A stretch of 10,420 bases of DNA from an uncultured Prevotella sp. (GTDB lineage: Bacteria; Bacteroidota; Bacteroidia; Bacteroidales; Bacteroidaceae), in the NCBI RefSeq assembly GCF_900549175.1, contig NZ_URNN01000125.1:1-10420 (forward strand). Direction: 5' to 3'. Shown here in pieces: positions 1 through 7,328 of this stretch (position 1 is its first letter; the number at the start of each line of letters is the position of its first letter). Under the pieces are notes generated by a model that saw only the letters and a list, made by a program, of their open reading frames with translations, made no database searches and was not told the DNA's origin. Made by a program: the position numbers and the translations under genes.

Positions 1-70
1 ACACAGAGTTATTATGCCCCTCTGTGTCTCCGTGTCTCTGTGTTCAAATAAAATCTTTGCGGCCTTTGCG
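1..70. repeat. Short tandem pyrimidine-rich repeat block (CTCTGTGT and CTTTGCGG units)
   Basis: Three 8-bp units follow each other without gaps: CTCTGTGT (20–27), CTCCGTGT (28–35) and CTCTGTGT (36–43). An inverted copy, ACACAGAG, sits at 1–8 and could pair with either CTCTGTGT. After a short AT-rich spacer come CTTTGCGG (55–62) and CTTTGCG (64–70). On the opposite strand this reads as CGCAAAG and ACACAGAG repeats. I recall similar purine-rich runs between genes in many unrelated bacterial genomes, but I cannot name a family. The block is non-coding and lies downstream of the GH31 gene on the minus strand. Its left edge is cut by the window, so its full extent is unknown. Confidence 0.6.
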
Positions 71-102
71 TTTAAAATAATCTCTGCAAAACATTCCCGT
101 TG

Positions 103-203
103 GCGGATTTGTTACTTCGGCTCCGTAACGGTGTTACAAGGCTCAAGTAACGGTGTTACGAGGCCTAAGTAACAACGTTACCCGAGCCTTGTAACACCGT
201 TAC
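103..203. repeat. Array of 13-bp palindromes with an exact 22-bp period
   Basis: Four 13-bp palindromes of the form GTAAC-NNN-GTTAC occur at 125–137, 147–159, 169–181 and 191–203. Every start is exactly 22 bp after the previous one. A degenerate fifth unit with only the right half-site (GTTAC, 111–115) falls in the same phase at 103–115. The 9-bp spacers are also related: 138–146, 160–168 and 182–190 are variants of AAGGCTCAA or its reverse complement. The array therefore reads almost the same on both strands and could form one long hairpin or a row of small ones. It begins 21 bp past the stop codon of the minus-strand GH31 gene. No U-tract of the kind an intrinsic terminator needs is visible. 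A protein-binding array, an RNA 3'-end structure, or a repeat element are all possible. Confidence 0.85.
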
Positions 204-224
204 GAGACTTTCACGACCGTCCGA

Positions 225-2687
225 TTACATCTTCACGCTGAGTTTCTTCCCGGTGTAAGCCACGGTGCGCGACGTGCCGTCGGGCAGCTTCACGGTGAAG
301 CTGCGCTTCTGAGGCATGCCGGGATATGATCCGCGGCGCTGGCCGATGGTGAGGGTGCGGCGGGCGTCGCTCCATGTGAGCTGTATCTCCATGCGCTCGC
401 CGCGCTCATAACCGTAGCCGTCGCCCTCGTCTTCATAGAGCGTGAACGAGCCGTCGGCACCGGGGTAGACGCGGAGTTCAAGCTCTGACCAGTCGCGTCC
501 GGCAGTCGACTGCATCTCGCGGCCAACGGGGACGATGCCGCCGGCCCGGATGAACATCGGGATGGTGCCGATGGTGGTAGTCAGGGTTATATCCTGACCG
601 CCGTCATAACGCCGGCCGGTGTTGAAGTCGTACCATACCGTCGGCGTACTGTCGGAGGACGGAAGATAGACCTTGGCCGTCTTCTGCGCGGCAAAGTCGA
701 CGCTGATGTCGGCTCCGCCGTCGGCATTGTCCTTCTTGTCCCATCCGCTCATCTCGTCCGTCTTCACTATCTTCTCGGGCGTGTACTGCGCGTGCACCAC
801 GGGAGCTGCCAGTATGTTGCGGCCGAACATGAACTCATGGGCCATGTCCCACGTGCGGCGGTCGCCGTAGAACTCGGCAGCCAGGGGGCGCATGTAGCTG
901 TCGTCATTGGCCGTCACCTGCCACGCCGTGCTATATATATAAGGTAAGAGACGGTAGCGCAGCTTTACGGTATTCACCAAGGCATCGTATACTGGCTCGC
1001 CGGCCTTACCATAAAGATAGAACTCACGTGGCACATCGGTGCCATGACTGCGCATCACGGGGCAGAACATCGTATACTGTATCCAGCGCACATAGAGTTC
1101 GCGGTAAAGAGGGTTGTTTGCGCCTCTGCTTTCTCTTTTTCCCTTGTTGTATGCTCCGGCAAAGAAGCCTCCGCCGTCGCTGTTGTAGTTGGGGTTGCCG
1201 GTGAGCGTGAAGTTCAATCCGGCGGGAATCTGCGCACGCAGGCTCTCCCACGACGAACCCACATCGCCGCTCCACACGTTTGAGGCGTAGCGCTGCTGTC
1301 CGGCGAAGCCCGAGCGGGTCATGATGAAGACACGCTTGCTTGAATCGGCAGCCAACTGATGGTCGTGCACGCCGCCGACAGTGGCCAGCGGGTAGGCATT
1401 GCGCAGGCGGCGGAACGTGGCGGTGCGCATGTCGCCCACCTTGGTGTCAAGATCGGCGGGCTGCATATTCATATTGTCTGGCTCGGTAGAGTCCATCCAC
1501 CATCCGTCGATGCCCATCTTGTGGAGACGCTGGAGATTCTGCCAGTAGATGTCGCGGCTCTCCGTGGCGTAAGGGTCGTAGCAGCACACGCCGCTGGGAT
1601 AGTCCATGCGCGGCGGCCACTGGCTCTCGATGCCGCTCTGCGGCCACGTCTGGAACTTGAAGAGGCGGTTCCTCTCTGACAGTTCGCGATAGCCCTTGGT
1701 CTGCGGACCGAAGCTGCTCCAGATGGTTATCATCAGTTTGGCGTCCTGACGGTGAATGTCGTCGATATAGTTCTGAGCGTTGCCGAAGCCCTCGCCGAGG
1801 AACTCCATGGCGTTCCACAGATAGTGCGAGCCCCAGTACTGCCAGTCCTGCACGATGCAGTCGAGCGGTATGCCCAGTTCGCGGTACTTGCGGACCACGC
1901 CCACGGTCTCGCCGAGCGACTTGTAACGCTCCTTCGACTGGAAGAAACCGTATGACCAGAGCGGCATCATCGGCACCCGGCCGGACAGCGTGCGCACGAG
2001 CGCGGTGGTCTTGTCGAGCGAGCCGCCGTACATGAAGTAGTAGTCTACGCCGTCGCCCACATCGGAACGGAACTGCATGCCGTTCTCGTCGTCATCGAAG
2101 TTTGTCGGCGAATAGTTGTCCCAGAAGAGTCCCCAGCCCTTTATGCTCTGTATGACGTTCTGATAGTCTTCCAGATTCGACTGCACGACATGGCGGTGGG
2201 TTCCGCGGCGGTTCATCCTTCCGTCCTGAAGTATGCCGAGGCCGTAGATAGGTTCGTCGGCTCCGAGGGTGAACGACTGGTTGACCCTGAAGCCGCCGGC
2301 ATCGGCCCCGCCGGTGATGGCCTCAAGCGAGAAGTCTTTCTCGGCGAGCAGCGCGCCGCCATCTTTTGCGGTAAACGTGACGCGGCCGGTACGGCTGTCC
2401 ACGCGCACCGTCAGCCTGCGGCTGCCGACGGTCACCGTGCCGCCATCATCGCGGCGCGTCACCTTCACGTCTGCCGGCGTCATGGTCACGGCGAGGCTCT
2501 TCTGCATGGCCGTGCCGTCAGTGGCCGTCTTCGTTATGCGCACAATGTTGTCGGCATAAAACGTCACGCCGACAACGCCTTTACCTGTCTGTACCTTCAC
2601 ACCCTCCGCCCAAACAGCGGGAGCAAGGAAGAGCATCAGCAGCATCGCTGCAAGAAATGCTTTGGTTGTTGATGATTGTCTGTTCAT
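225..2687 (-). CDS. Secreted glycoside hydrolase family 31 alpha-glycosidase
   Basis: This 820-residue enzyme should hydrolyse alpha-linked glucose or xylose from the ends of oligosaccharides with retention of configuration. Residues 1–28 form a signal peptide ending Val-Trp-Ala before Glu-Gly. There is no lipobox cysteine, so it is probably a soluble periplasmic protein. An N-terminal mutarotase-like domain (about 30–235) is followed by the (beta/alpha)8 barrel (about 240–590). The barrel shows QDWQYWG (280–286), the nucleophile Asp399 in WWMDSTEP, and the acid/base Asp475 in WSGD after Arg458. Beta-sandwich domains follow, with a DUF5110-like end around YEDEGDGYGYERG (751–763). No PA14 insert, as found in some xyloglucan alpha-xylosidases, is seen. 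Alpha-glucosidase, alpha-xylosidase or transglucosidase activity cannot be told apart from motifs alone. The gene lies just downstream of a propeller–AraC regulator on the same strand, which probably controls it. Confidence 0.93.
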   Translation of the reverse strand: MNRQSSTTKAFLAAMLLMLFLAPAVWAEGVKVQTGKGVVGVTFYADNIVRITKTATDGTAMQKSLAVTMTPADVKVTRRDDGGTVTVGSRRLTVRVDSRTGRVTFTAKDGGALLAEKDFSLEAITGGADAGGFRVNQSFTLGADEPIYGLGILQDGRMNRRGTHRHVVQSNLEDYQNVIQSIKGWGLFWDNYSPTNFDDDENGMQFRSDVGDGVDYYFMYGGSLDKTTALVRTLSGRVPMMPLWSYGFFQSKERYKSLGETVGVVRKYRELGIPLDCIVQDWQYWGSHYLWNAMEFLGEGFGNAQNYIDDIHRQDAKLMITIWSSFGPQTKGYRELSERNRLFKFQTWPQSGIESQWPPRMDYPSGVCCYDPYATESRDIYWQNLQRLHKMGIDGWWMDSTEPDNMNMQPADLDTKVGDMRTATFRRLRNAYPLATVGGVHDHQLAADSSKRVFIMTRSGFAGQQRYASNVWSGDVGSSWESLRAQIPAGLNFTLTGNPNYNSDGGGFFAGAYNKGKRESRGANNPLYRELYVRWIQYTMFCPVMRSHGTDVPREFYLYGKAGEPVYDALVNTVKLRYRLLPYIYSTAWQVTANDDSYMRPLAAEFYGDRRTWDMAHEFMFGRNILAAPVVHAQYTPEKIVKTDEMSGWDKKDNADGGADISVDFAAQKTAKVYLPSSDSTPTVWYDFNTGRRYDGGQDITLTTTIGTIPMFIRAGGIVPVGREMQSTAGRDWSELELRVYPGADGSFTLYEDEGDGYGYERGERMEIQLTWSDARRTLTIGQRRGSYPGMPQKRSFTVKLPDGTSRTVAYTGKKLSVKM

Positions 2688-2751
2688 TGATACTTATTGT
2701 TTGATCATTAATTTTATGTCAATTTTCTCCGTCACCGTCAAAAGGCACTTG

Positions 2752-2759
2752 CAAAGATA
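2752..2759 (-). promoter_or_regulatory. Possible Bacteroidetes -7 element for the GH31 gene
   Basis: On the minus strand this site reads TATCTTTG, a match to the Bacteroidetes -7 consensus TAnnTTTG. It would give a leader of roughly 60 nt before the GH31 start codon. The expected -33 TTTG about 20 bp further upstream is not convincing; the sequence there reads GCTTTC. The 20-bp inverted repeat at 2805–2855 lies upstream of it, where an activator might bind. Confidence 0.4.
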
Positions 2760-2804
2760 AAGCAAAAACAAGAGAAAGCGCATGTATTAATGTTGATTTG
2801 ACAA

Positions 2805-2855
2805 TGCACAAATGTTGAAAAGCCCGATAAACAGTGGCTTTTCAACATTTGTGCA
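2805..2855. repeat. Perfect 20-bp inverted repeat between regulator and GH31 gene
   Basis: Bases 2805–2824 and 2836–2855 are exact reverse complements, separated by an 11-nt loop (2825–2835). The repeat starts 15 bp past the regulator's stop codon and ends about 50 bp upstream of the candidate GH31 -7 element. As RNA from the minus strand it would make a strong hairpin, so it may end the regulator transcript. However, the bases following it on that strand (TTGTCAAATC) are not a real U-tract. Alternatively it is a DNA operator for the neighbouring AraC-type regulator. The repeat is certain from the sequence; its role is inference. Confidence 0.75.
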
Positions 2856-2869
2856 AGTATGGGGACAGG

Positions 2870-4876
2870 TCATTGTTTTTTCCATTCGTCATTCCCGGTA
2901 TATTCCGACGGCCGGCAGCCGTACTGCTGCATGAAGCATTTGCTGAAATATCCGGGACTGCTGAAGCCGGTCATCTCGGCCACTTCGGCTATGCTGCGGC
3001 CGCCCCCGGCTATAAGCTCGGCGGCACGGGTGAGGCGGATGGTGCGGATGAAGGCCACGGGCGACTTGTCCATCGCGGCCATCAGCTTGCGGTAGAGTCC
3101 GGTGCGCTCCATGCAGAGATCGCGGCTAAGCTGCTCCACGGAATACGACGGGTTGGACATGTTCTTCTCGACGAACGCCGTGGCGCGGTTCATGAACTCT
3201 ATCTCCTGACTGCTCATCTGCGGGCGGCCGTCGGTCTCCTCGCGGTCGGACAGCACGACACTGGCCGAACTCTCAAGCCGGCTGCACTTCTCGACGAGAC
3301 TCTGGATGCGCGTCAGCAGCATGTCCTCGCGGCGCTTACGCTCCGCCTTGCGGCTGATGGAGCGGGTGTAGGCACGAACGGCGGCGAAGACCGTGAGGAT
3401 GAGAATCAGCGCGTAGGCAGTGTATGCCCACATAGTGGCCCACCACGGACTGCGGATAACAAGTACGAGGCGCCGCACGCCGCCGTCCCAACGGTCGGCA
3501 CGGGCCGAAGCCATCACCTCGATGGTGTACGTACCGGGCTGCATGCCGACAAACGAGAGGTAGAGCTGGCCGCGCTCGTCAACCATGTTGCCGGCCGAGT
3601 CGGCGCTTACGACATGCCATGCCTTGTCCTGCTCCACGATGCGGTAGCGGTAGAACGTGCTGCGCGGCCGCACGAACTTCATGGCCGAGAACTGGAAGGC
3701 CAAGGCATTGTCCGAGTGCTTCATCGTCAGCCGATCGGTGAACGCGGCGTCGGCCGTCATGCCGCTCTCGCCGACACCGAGCCTGCGGCCGTGCAGGAAG
3801 ACTGACGTTAATACAGGGGTGAGCGTCGGAGAATATTCGCGCGTGTCGAAAACTCCGTTCAGTGGCGAACTGTAGAACACGCCCTTGTCGTAGCTGCCGA
3901 GCCAGATGCCTCCCTCGCGGTCCTGACAGATGGTGTTGAAGCCCGTGGCGAGCATCGTGCCGTCGGGCAGACGCAACTCGGGATAAAGCGTGCGGGAACC
4001 GGTGGCGAGATCGAAGAGCCAATAGCCCCGGTCGGTGGAGATATACGCCTTGCGCTCGGGCGTGACGATGAGCGTGTGCAGGTTATAGTCGCACTCGAAG
4101 AGCCGCCGCCATTCGCCCGTGCGCGGGTTGAACGAAAGAAACAGCGACCGGCGGCCCATGCGCGTCTGGTAGAACATGCCGTCACTGCCGCGCACCACGA
4201 GCGAAGTCCGGTCATGCAGCGGTGCCTCGTCGCGGCTGTAGGCACGGTATACCGACAGCGGACGCCCGCCCTTCGCGCCGAACACCGACACTGAACCGTC
4301 GCTCGTGAAGACGTATGTCCGTCCGCCGTATGTGTCAAGGTCCTGCACGCGGCCGCTGCCGTCGGGCATCAGCAACCCGGCCGTACCGTCATCGCGCCTC
4401 ACCGTGCGGCCGTCCACAGTCCAGACATATCCCTGCGTGTCAACGTAGAAGTCACCGACCGGCCTTGCCCCCGCTGCCCCACCCCCTTTTGCGCCCGCAA
4501 GCAACGCCGTGCAGCTGTCGACGAAGCACAGCGTACGCAGGTCGAGACAAACCACCTGCCACCTGTTCTTCACCCACAGGCGGTCGTAACGGTCGACAAA
4601 CAGTTTGGTAAACCCGTCGTAATCCGGTAGCGGCGCGTATGCCGTGCTGTCCTTGCGTATGGCCTTGAACTGCGTGCCGTCGTACAGGCACACGTCGCTC
4701 TCTGTATCTACGACAATACGTCCGTCCTTCAGCTGCATCATCTGAAGCACATGCTCGCCGCTCAGTCCCTGCTCGCGGTTGAAAGAATAAAATGTCTTTT
4801 CCGCCGCGAAAAGGGCAACGGAAAAGACATTAAAACATAACAGCAGTATCGCTGACGCATGCCTTGCCATAGTCAT
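2870..4876 (-). CDS. Membrane-spanning propeller–Y_Y_Y–AraC transcriptional regulator without kinase
   Basis: This 668-residue protein probably senses a ligand in the periplasm and binds DNA in the cytoplasm. Residues 1–25 look like a signal peptide or anchor. Seven repeats of the two-component-propeller type follow (about 40–70, 88–115, 142–160, 178–199, 225–255, 267–293 and 313–338). The last contains GGIWLGSYDKGVF. A Y_Y_Y-like immunoglobulin fold spans about 385–475, then a transmembrane helix (about 480–502) and a basic, possibly coiled segment (503–545). The C-terminal 100 residues are an AraC/HTH_18 domain, with the typical SIAEVAEMTGFSSPGYFSKCF at 628–648. Standard hybrid two-component regulators of Bacteroidetes have two such propellers plus histidine kinase and receiver domains; here those are absent. 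The layout resembles SusR, but with an AraC head. A start at Met3 is equally possible. The likely target is the downstream GH31 gene. Confidence 0.88.
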   Translation of the reverse strand: MTMARHASAILLLCFNVFSVALFAAEKTFYSFNREQGLSGEHVLQMMQLKDGRIVVDTESDVCLYDGTQFKAIRKDSTAYAPLPDYDGFTKLFVDRYDRLWVKNRWQVVCLDLRTLCFVDSCTALLAGAKGGGAAGARPVGDFYVDTQGYVWTVDGRTVRRDDGTAGLLMPDGSGRVQDLDTYGGRTYVFTSDGSVSVFGAKGGRPLSVYRAYSRDEAPLHDRTSLVVRGSDGMFYQTRMGRRSLFLSFNPRTGEWRRLFECDYNLHTLIVTPERKAYISTDRGYWLFDLATGSRTLYPELRLPDGTMLATGFNTICQDREGGIWLGSYDKGVFYSSPLNGVFDTREYSPTLTPVLTSVFLHGRRLGVGESGMTADAAFTDRLTMKHSDNALAFQFSAMKFVRPRSTFYRYRIVEQDKAWHVVSADSAGNMVDERGQLYLSFVGMQPGTYTIEVMASARADRWDGGVRRLVLVIRSPWWATMWAYTAYALILILTVFAAVRAYTRSISRKAERKRREDMLLTRIQSLVEKCSRLESSASVVLSDREETDGRPQMSSQEIEFMNRATAFVEKNMSNPSYSVEQLSRDLCMERTGLYRKLMAAMDKSPVAFIRTIRLTRAAELIAGGGRSIAEVAEMTGFSSPGYFSKCFMQQYGCRPSEYTGNDEWKKQ

Positions 4877-4939
4877 GGGTGTATATATTGTACTTAATAC
4901 AGGTTTTCGTCGTTGCCATAAAGTATCCAGCCTAATTCA

Positions 4940-5134
4940 TCACACACTGTGTGGCGAATTGGATAAAACAAGCTGCTCATACTCCACAATGTATCTGCCT
5001 ACTTGCCAATATGCTTCCACGGTAATGGAATTTACAGTCCGGGCTATTTGTCTGCGCGCGTTGTCAAGCATCTGTTTGATTTGTACAAAAAGATGCTCTT
5101 CGGGATTATTCTGTGGTGTCGGATTAGCTGCCAT
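4940..5134 (-). pseudogene. Truncated DUF1016 (YhcG-type PDDEXK nuclease) N-terminal fragment
   Basis: This open frame of 64 residues starts with MAANPTPQNN and contains IKQMLDNARRQIARTVNS followed by YWQVGRYIVEYEQ. That pattern is typical of the DUF1016 N-terminal domain, which in full-length proteins of roughly 340 residues precedes a PDDEXK nuclease domain. After YEQ the similarity stops: the last ten residues (LVLSNSPHSV) do not look like the family, and a stop codon follows. I could not find the rest of the domain in any frame before the regulator gene begins 64 bp downstream. It is most likely a decayed or deleted gene, though a short expressed protein cannot be excluded. Its role in an intact form would be uncertain; family members have been linked to DNA processing and defence. 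Confidence 0.65.
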
Positions 5135-5538
5135 TTAAAATATAGTTTATTTTGCGAAGATACTAATATTTCTGCATATATCTTTCATTCAACAAAACAA
5201 ATTTGCCAATTACACCAAAATATCAGGCAATATGTTTACAAATGGAAAAGACGGTATGTCAAAATACCGATTACGGCGGAATGGCATCGTTTCAAAACAC
5301 TTTTTTATTCGGGCTACGCAACGTTTCGCCATGTTACGGATTTCATGACGCATTCTTGAATATTCCTGAATATAAAGGACTAAACGCTTTTTTTTGAAGT
5401 TTTTCACACACAATTACAAATAAATGGTTATCTTTGTACCAAGTTATCATAACGGGCTGAATCAATACTGTTCCCTTGTCATGACTGAAAGAAATATACG
5501 AGAATGATTTTGTAACATTAACCAAACATAAATTGAGT
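5135..5538. other. AT-rich divergent intergenic region upstream of sppA
   Basis: About 400 bp separate the DUF1016 fragment from sppA. The sequence is clearly more AT-rich than the flanking genes. Short open frames occur, but none shows a recognisable domain. A small hairpin with a 6-bp stem (5252–5257 with 5264–5269) and an 11-bp palindrome, GTTATCATAAC (5443–5453), near the likely transcription start are visible; both may be chance. Apart from the candidate sppA promoter I see no riboswitch or RNA gene. Confidence 0.5.
5429..5436 (+). promoter_or_regulatory. Candidate -7 promoter element of the sppA–thiL operon
   Basis: The octamer TATCTTTG matches the Bacteroidetes -7 consensus TAnnTTTG exactly. 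About 20 bp upstream there is only a T-run followed by C (5401–5405) rather than a clear TTTG at -33. Transcription starting just downstream would leave a leader of about 95 nt before the sppA ATG. It is the best promoter match in front of the four-gene operon. Confidence 0.55.
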
Positions 5539-7311
5539 ATGAAAGATTTTCTAAAGCACACCCTCGCCACTGTTGCCGGCATCATCGTCGCTTCAGTGAT
5601 AATGGGCATTATCGGCATCGTTGCCATTATCGGAATGATTGCCTCTGAAGAGACAACAACCAAAGTCAAGGATAACTCCGTATTCGTGCTCAACCTCTCC
5701 GGCACACTCGAAGAAAGAGCCAAACAAGACGTCTTCGCACAGTTCACCGGCAACGTGAGCGAAAACCTGGGACTCGATGACATACTGTATGCCATTAATG
5801 AAGCCAAAGACAACAAGGACATAAAAGGTATATATATCGAGGCAGGAGCCTTCATCAGCGATTCGCCCGCATCGTCACAGGCCATAAGAAACAGTCTGGC
5901 CGACTTCAAGAAAAGCGGGAAATGGATAGTGGCATACGGTGAGACATACACCCAGACATCATATTATATATGTTCTGTGGCCGACAAGGTGCTGCTCAAC
6001 CCACAGGGTATGGTCGACTGGCACGGCATGGCAGCACAGCCAATGTTCCTGAAAGACCTGCTGGCCAAATTCGGGGTGAAATTCCAATTAGCCAAAGTCG
6101 GCAAATATAAGAGCGCCCCCGAGATGATGACAGCCGACAAGATGAGCGACCCCAACCGCGAACAGGTTACGGCATACATCAACGCCATCTGGGACGTGAT
6201 GCTTACCGACGTTGCAGCAAGCCGCAAGCTGAGCAAGGACACGCTCAACGCCTACGCCGACAGATACATGGCCTTCTCCGACCCCCAGGACTATGTCAAG
6301 ACGAAACTCGTTGACAAACTGCTGTACAACGACGAAGTGAAGAAGGAGATTAAGGCAATGCTGAAAATAAAGGATGACAAGAAAATAAACAGCCTGTCGA
6401 TGAGCCAAATGCTCAACCTGCCTGACAACGGCAAGAAAAAGGGTGACGAGATTGCCATATACTATGCCTATGGCGACATCGTGACAACCAATACCGGCGG
6501 AGTGACAGGCAAAGCCTGCATAGCGTCGGAGGACGTATGCCGCGACCTCGACAAACTGGCAAAAGATGACGATGTGAAAGCCGTGGTGCTCAGAATAAAC
6601 TCAGGCGGCGGCAGTGCATACGCTTCGGAGCAGATATGGCACTCGGTAATGAACATCAAGGCCAAAAAGCCGGTAGTGGTTTCCATGGGCGGTATGGCCG
6701 CATCGGGCGGATACTACATCAGTTGTCCGGCCAACTACATCTATGCCGAGCCGACCACACTTACCGGCAGCATCGGCATATTCGGCATGTTCCCCGACAT
6801 CAGCGGACTGCTCACCGAAAAGCTCAGTGTGAAGTTTGACGAGGTAAAGACCAACAAACACAGTGCATTGGGCACGATGGCACGTCCTTTCAACGAAGAG
6901 GAGATGAGCATCCTCGAAGCATATGTCGACCGGGGCTACTCACTGTTCCGCAAGCGTGTGGCAGACGGACGCAAGATGAAGGTGGAAGCCGTGGAAGAGA
7001 TTGCACAAGGACGTGTATGGATAGGCCGTGATGCACTGAAAAACAAACTTGTAGACGGCATGGGCGGTCTCGACAAGGCCGTGGCCAAGGCTGCCGAACT
7101 GGCCAAACTAAAAGAACATCATACAGCCGACTACCCCGCACAACCCGACTGGATGGAGCAGCTGATGGCAAAGACCGGCAGCAAGAGCTACATAGACGAA
7201 CAGCTCAGGGAGACACTCGGCGAATACTACGCACCGTTCTCCTTCGTAAAGAACATCAGCAATCAGGATGCCATACAGGCACGCCTGCCCTATCACATCA
7301 TATTAAAATAA
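5539..7311 (+). CDS. sppA: Signal peptide peptidase SppA, 67K type (S49 family)
   Basis: SppA is an inner-membrane serine protease that degrades signal peptides left after protein export. This 590-residue protein has the long double-domain form of the family. One N-terminal transmembrane helix spans about residues 9–34. The N-terminal S49 domain carries the catalytic lysine at about Lys191 in VGKYKSAPE. The C-terminal S49 domain carries the nucleophilic serine at about Ser389 in GGMAASGGYY, followed by TGSIGIFG. This Lys/Ser dyad split over two domains matches E. coli SppA. I chose the ATG at 5539 rather than an in-frame TTG at 5533; MKDFLKH is a typical beginning for Bacteroidetes homologues. 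No clear ribosome binding site is seen, as is usual in this phylum. It is the first gene of the operon, and lpxK follows after 17 nt. Confidence 0.95.
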   Translation: MKDFLKHTLATVAGIIVASVIMGIIGIVAIIGMIASEETTTKVKDNSVFVLNLSGTLEERAKQDVFAQFTGNVSENLGLDDILYAINEAKDNKDIKGIYIEAGAFISDSPASSQAIRNSLADFKKSGKWIVAYGETYTQTSYYICSVADKVLLNPQGMVDWHGMAAQPMFLKDLLAKFGVKFQLAKVGKYKSAPEMMTADKMSDPNREQVTAYINAIWDVMLTDVAASRKLSKDTLNAYADRYMAFSDPQDYVKTKLVDKLLYNDEVKKEIKAMLKIKDDKKINSLSMSQMLNLPDNGKKKGDEIAIYYAYGDIVTTNTGGVTGKACIASEDVCRDLDKLAKDDDVKAVVLRINSGGGSAYASEQIWHSVMNIKAKKPVVVSMGGMAASGGYYISCPANYIYAEPTTLTGSIGIFGMFPDISGLLTEKLSVKFDEVKTNKHSALGTMARPFNEEEMSILEAYVDRGYSLFRKRVADGRKMKVEAVEEIAQGRVWIGRDALKNKLVDGMGGLDKAVAKAAELAKLKEHHTADYPAQPDWMEQLMAKTGSKSYIDEQLRETLGEYYAPFSFVKNISNQDAIQARLPYHIILK

Positions 7312-7328
7312 AAAGAGACACAGGCTAC

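Noticed and set aside
2834..3805. A 323-codon plus-strand open frame opposite the C-terminal half of the regulator
   Set aside because: It is antisense to clear TM, Y_Y_Y and AraC segments, is rich in His, Arg, Gly and Ala without any motif, and starts inside the inverted repeat.
4941..4953. A 13-bp palindrome, CACACACTGTGTG, about 65 bp upstream of the regulator start
   Set aside because: It is short, low in complexity, and unlike the 2805–2855 repeat, so there is no support for calling it a shared operator.
4875..5138. An 87-codon plus-strand open frame between the regulator and sppA
   Set aside because: It lies antisense to the DUF1016 fragment, which has a real family match, and its Cys- and Ser-rich product resembles nothing.
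5210..5413. A 67-codon basic minus-strand open frame in the AT-rich region upstream of sppA
   Set aside because: No domain is recognised, the composition is that of random AT-rich sequence, and no promoter or ribosome binding site supports it.
5533..5538. A TTG start two codons upstream of the sppA ATG
   Set aside because: The ATG at 5539 is a standard start and gives the expected N-terminus; nothing favours the rare TTG.
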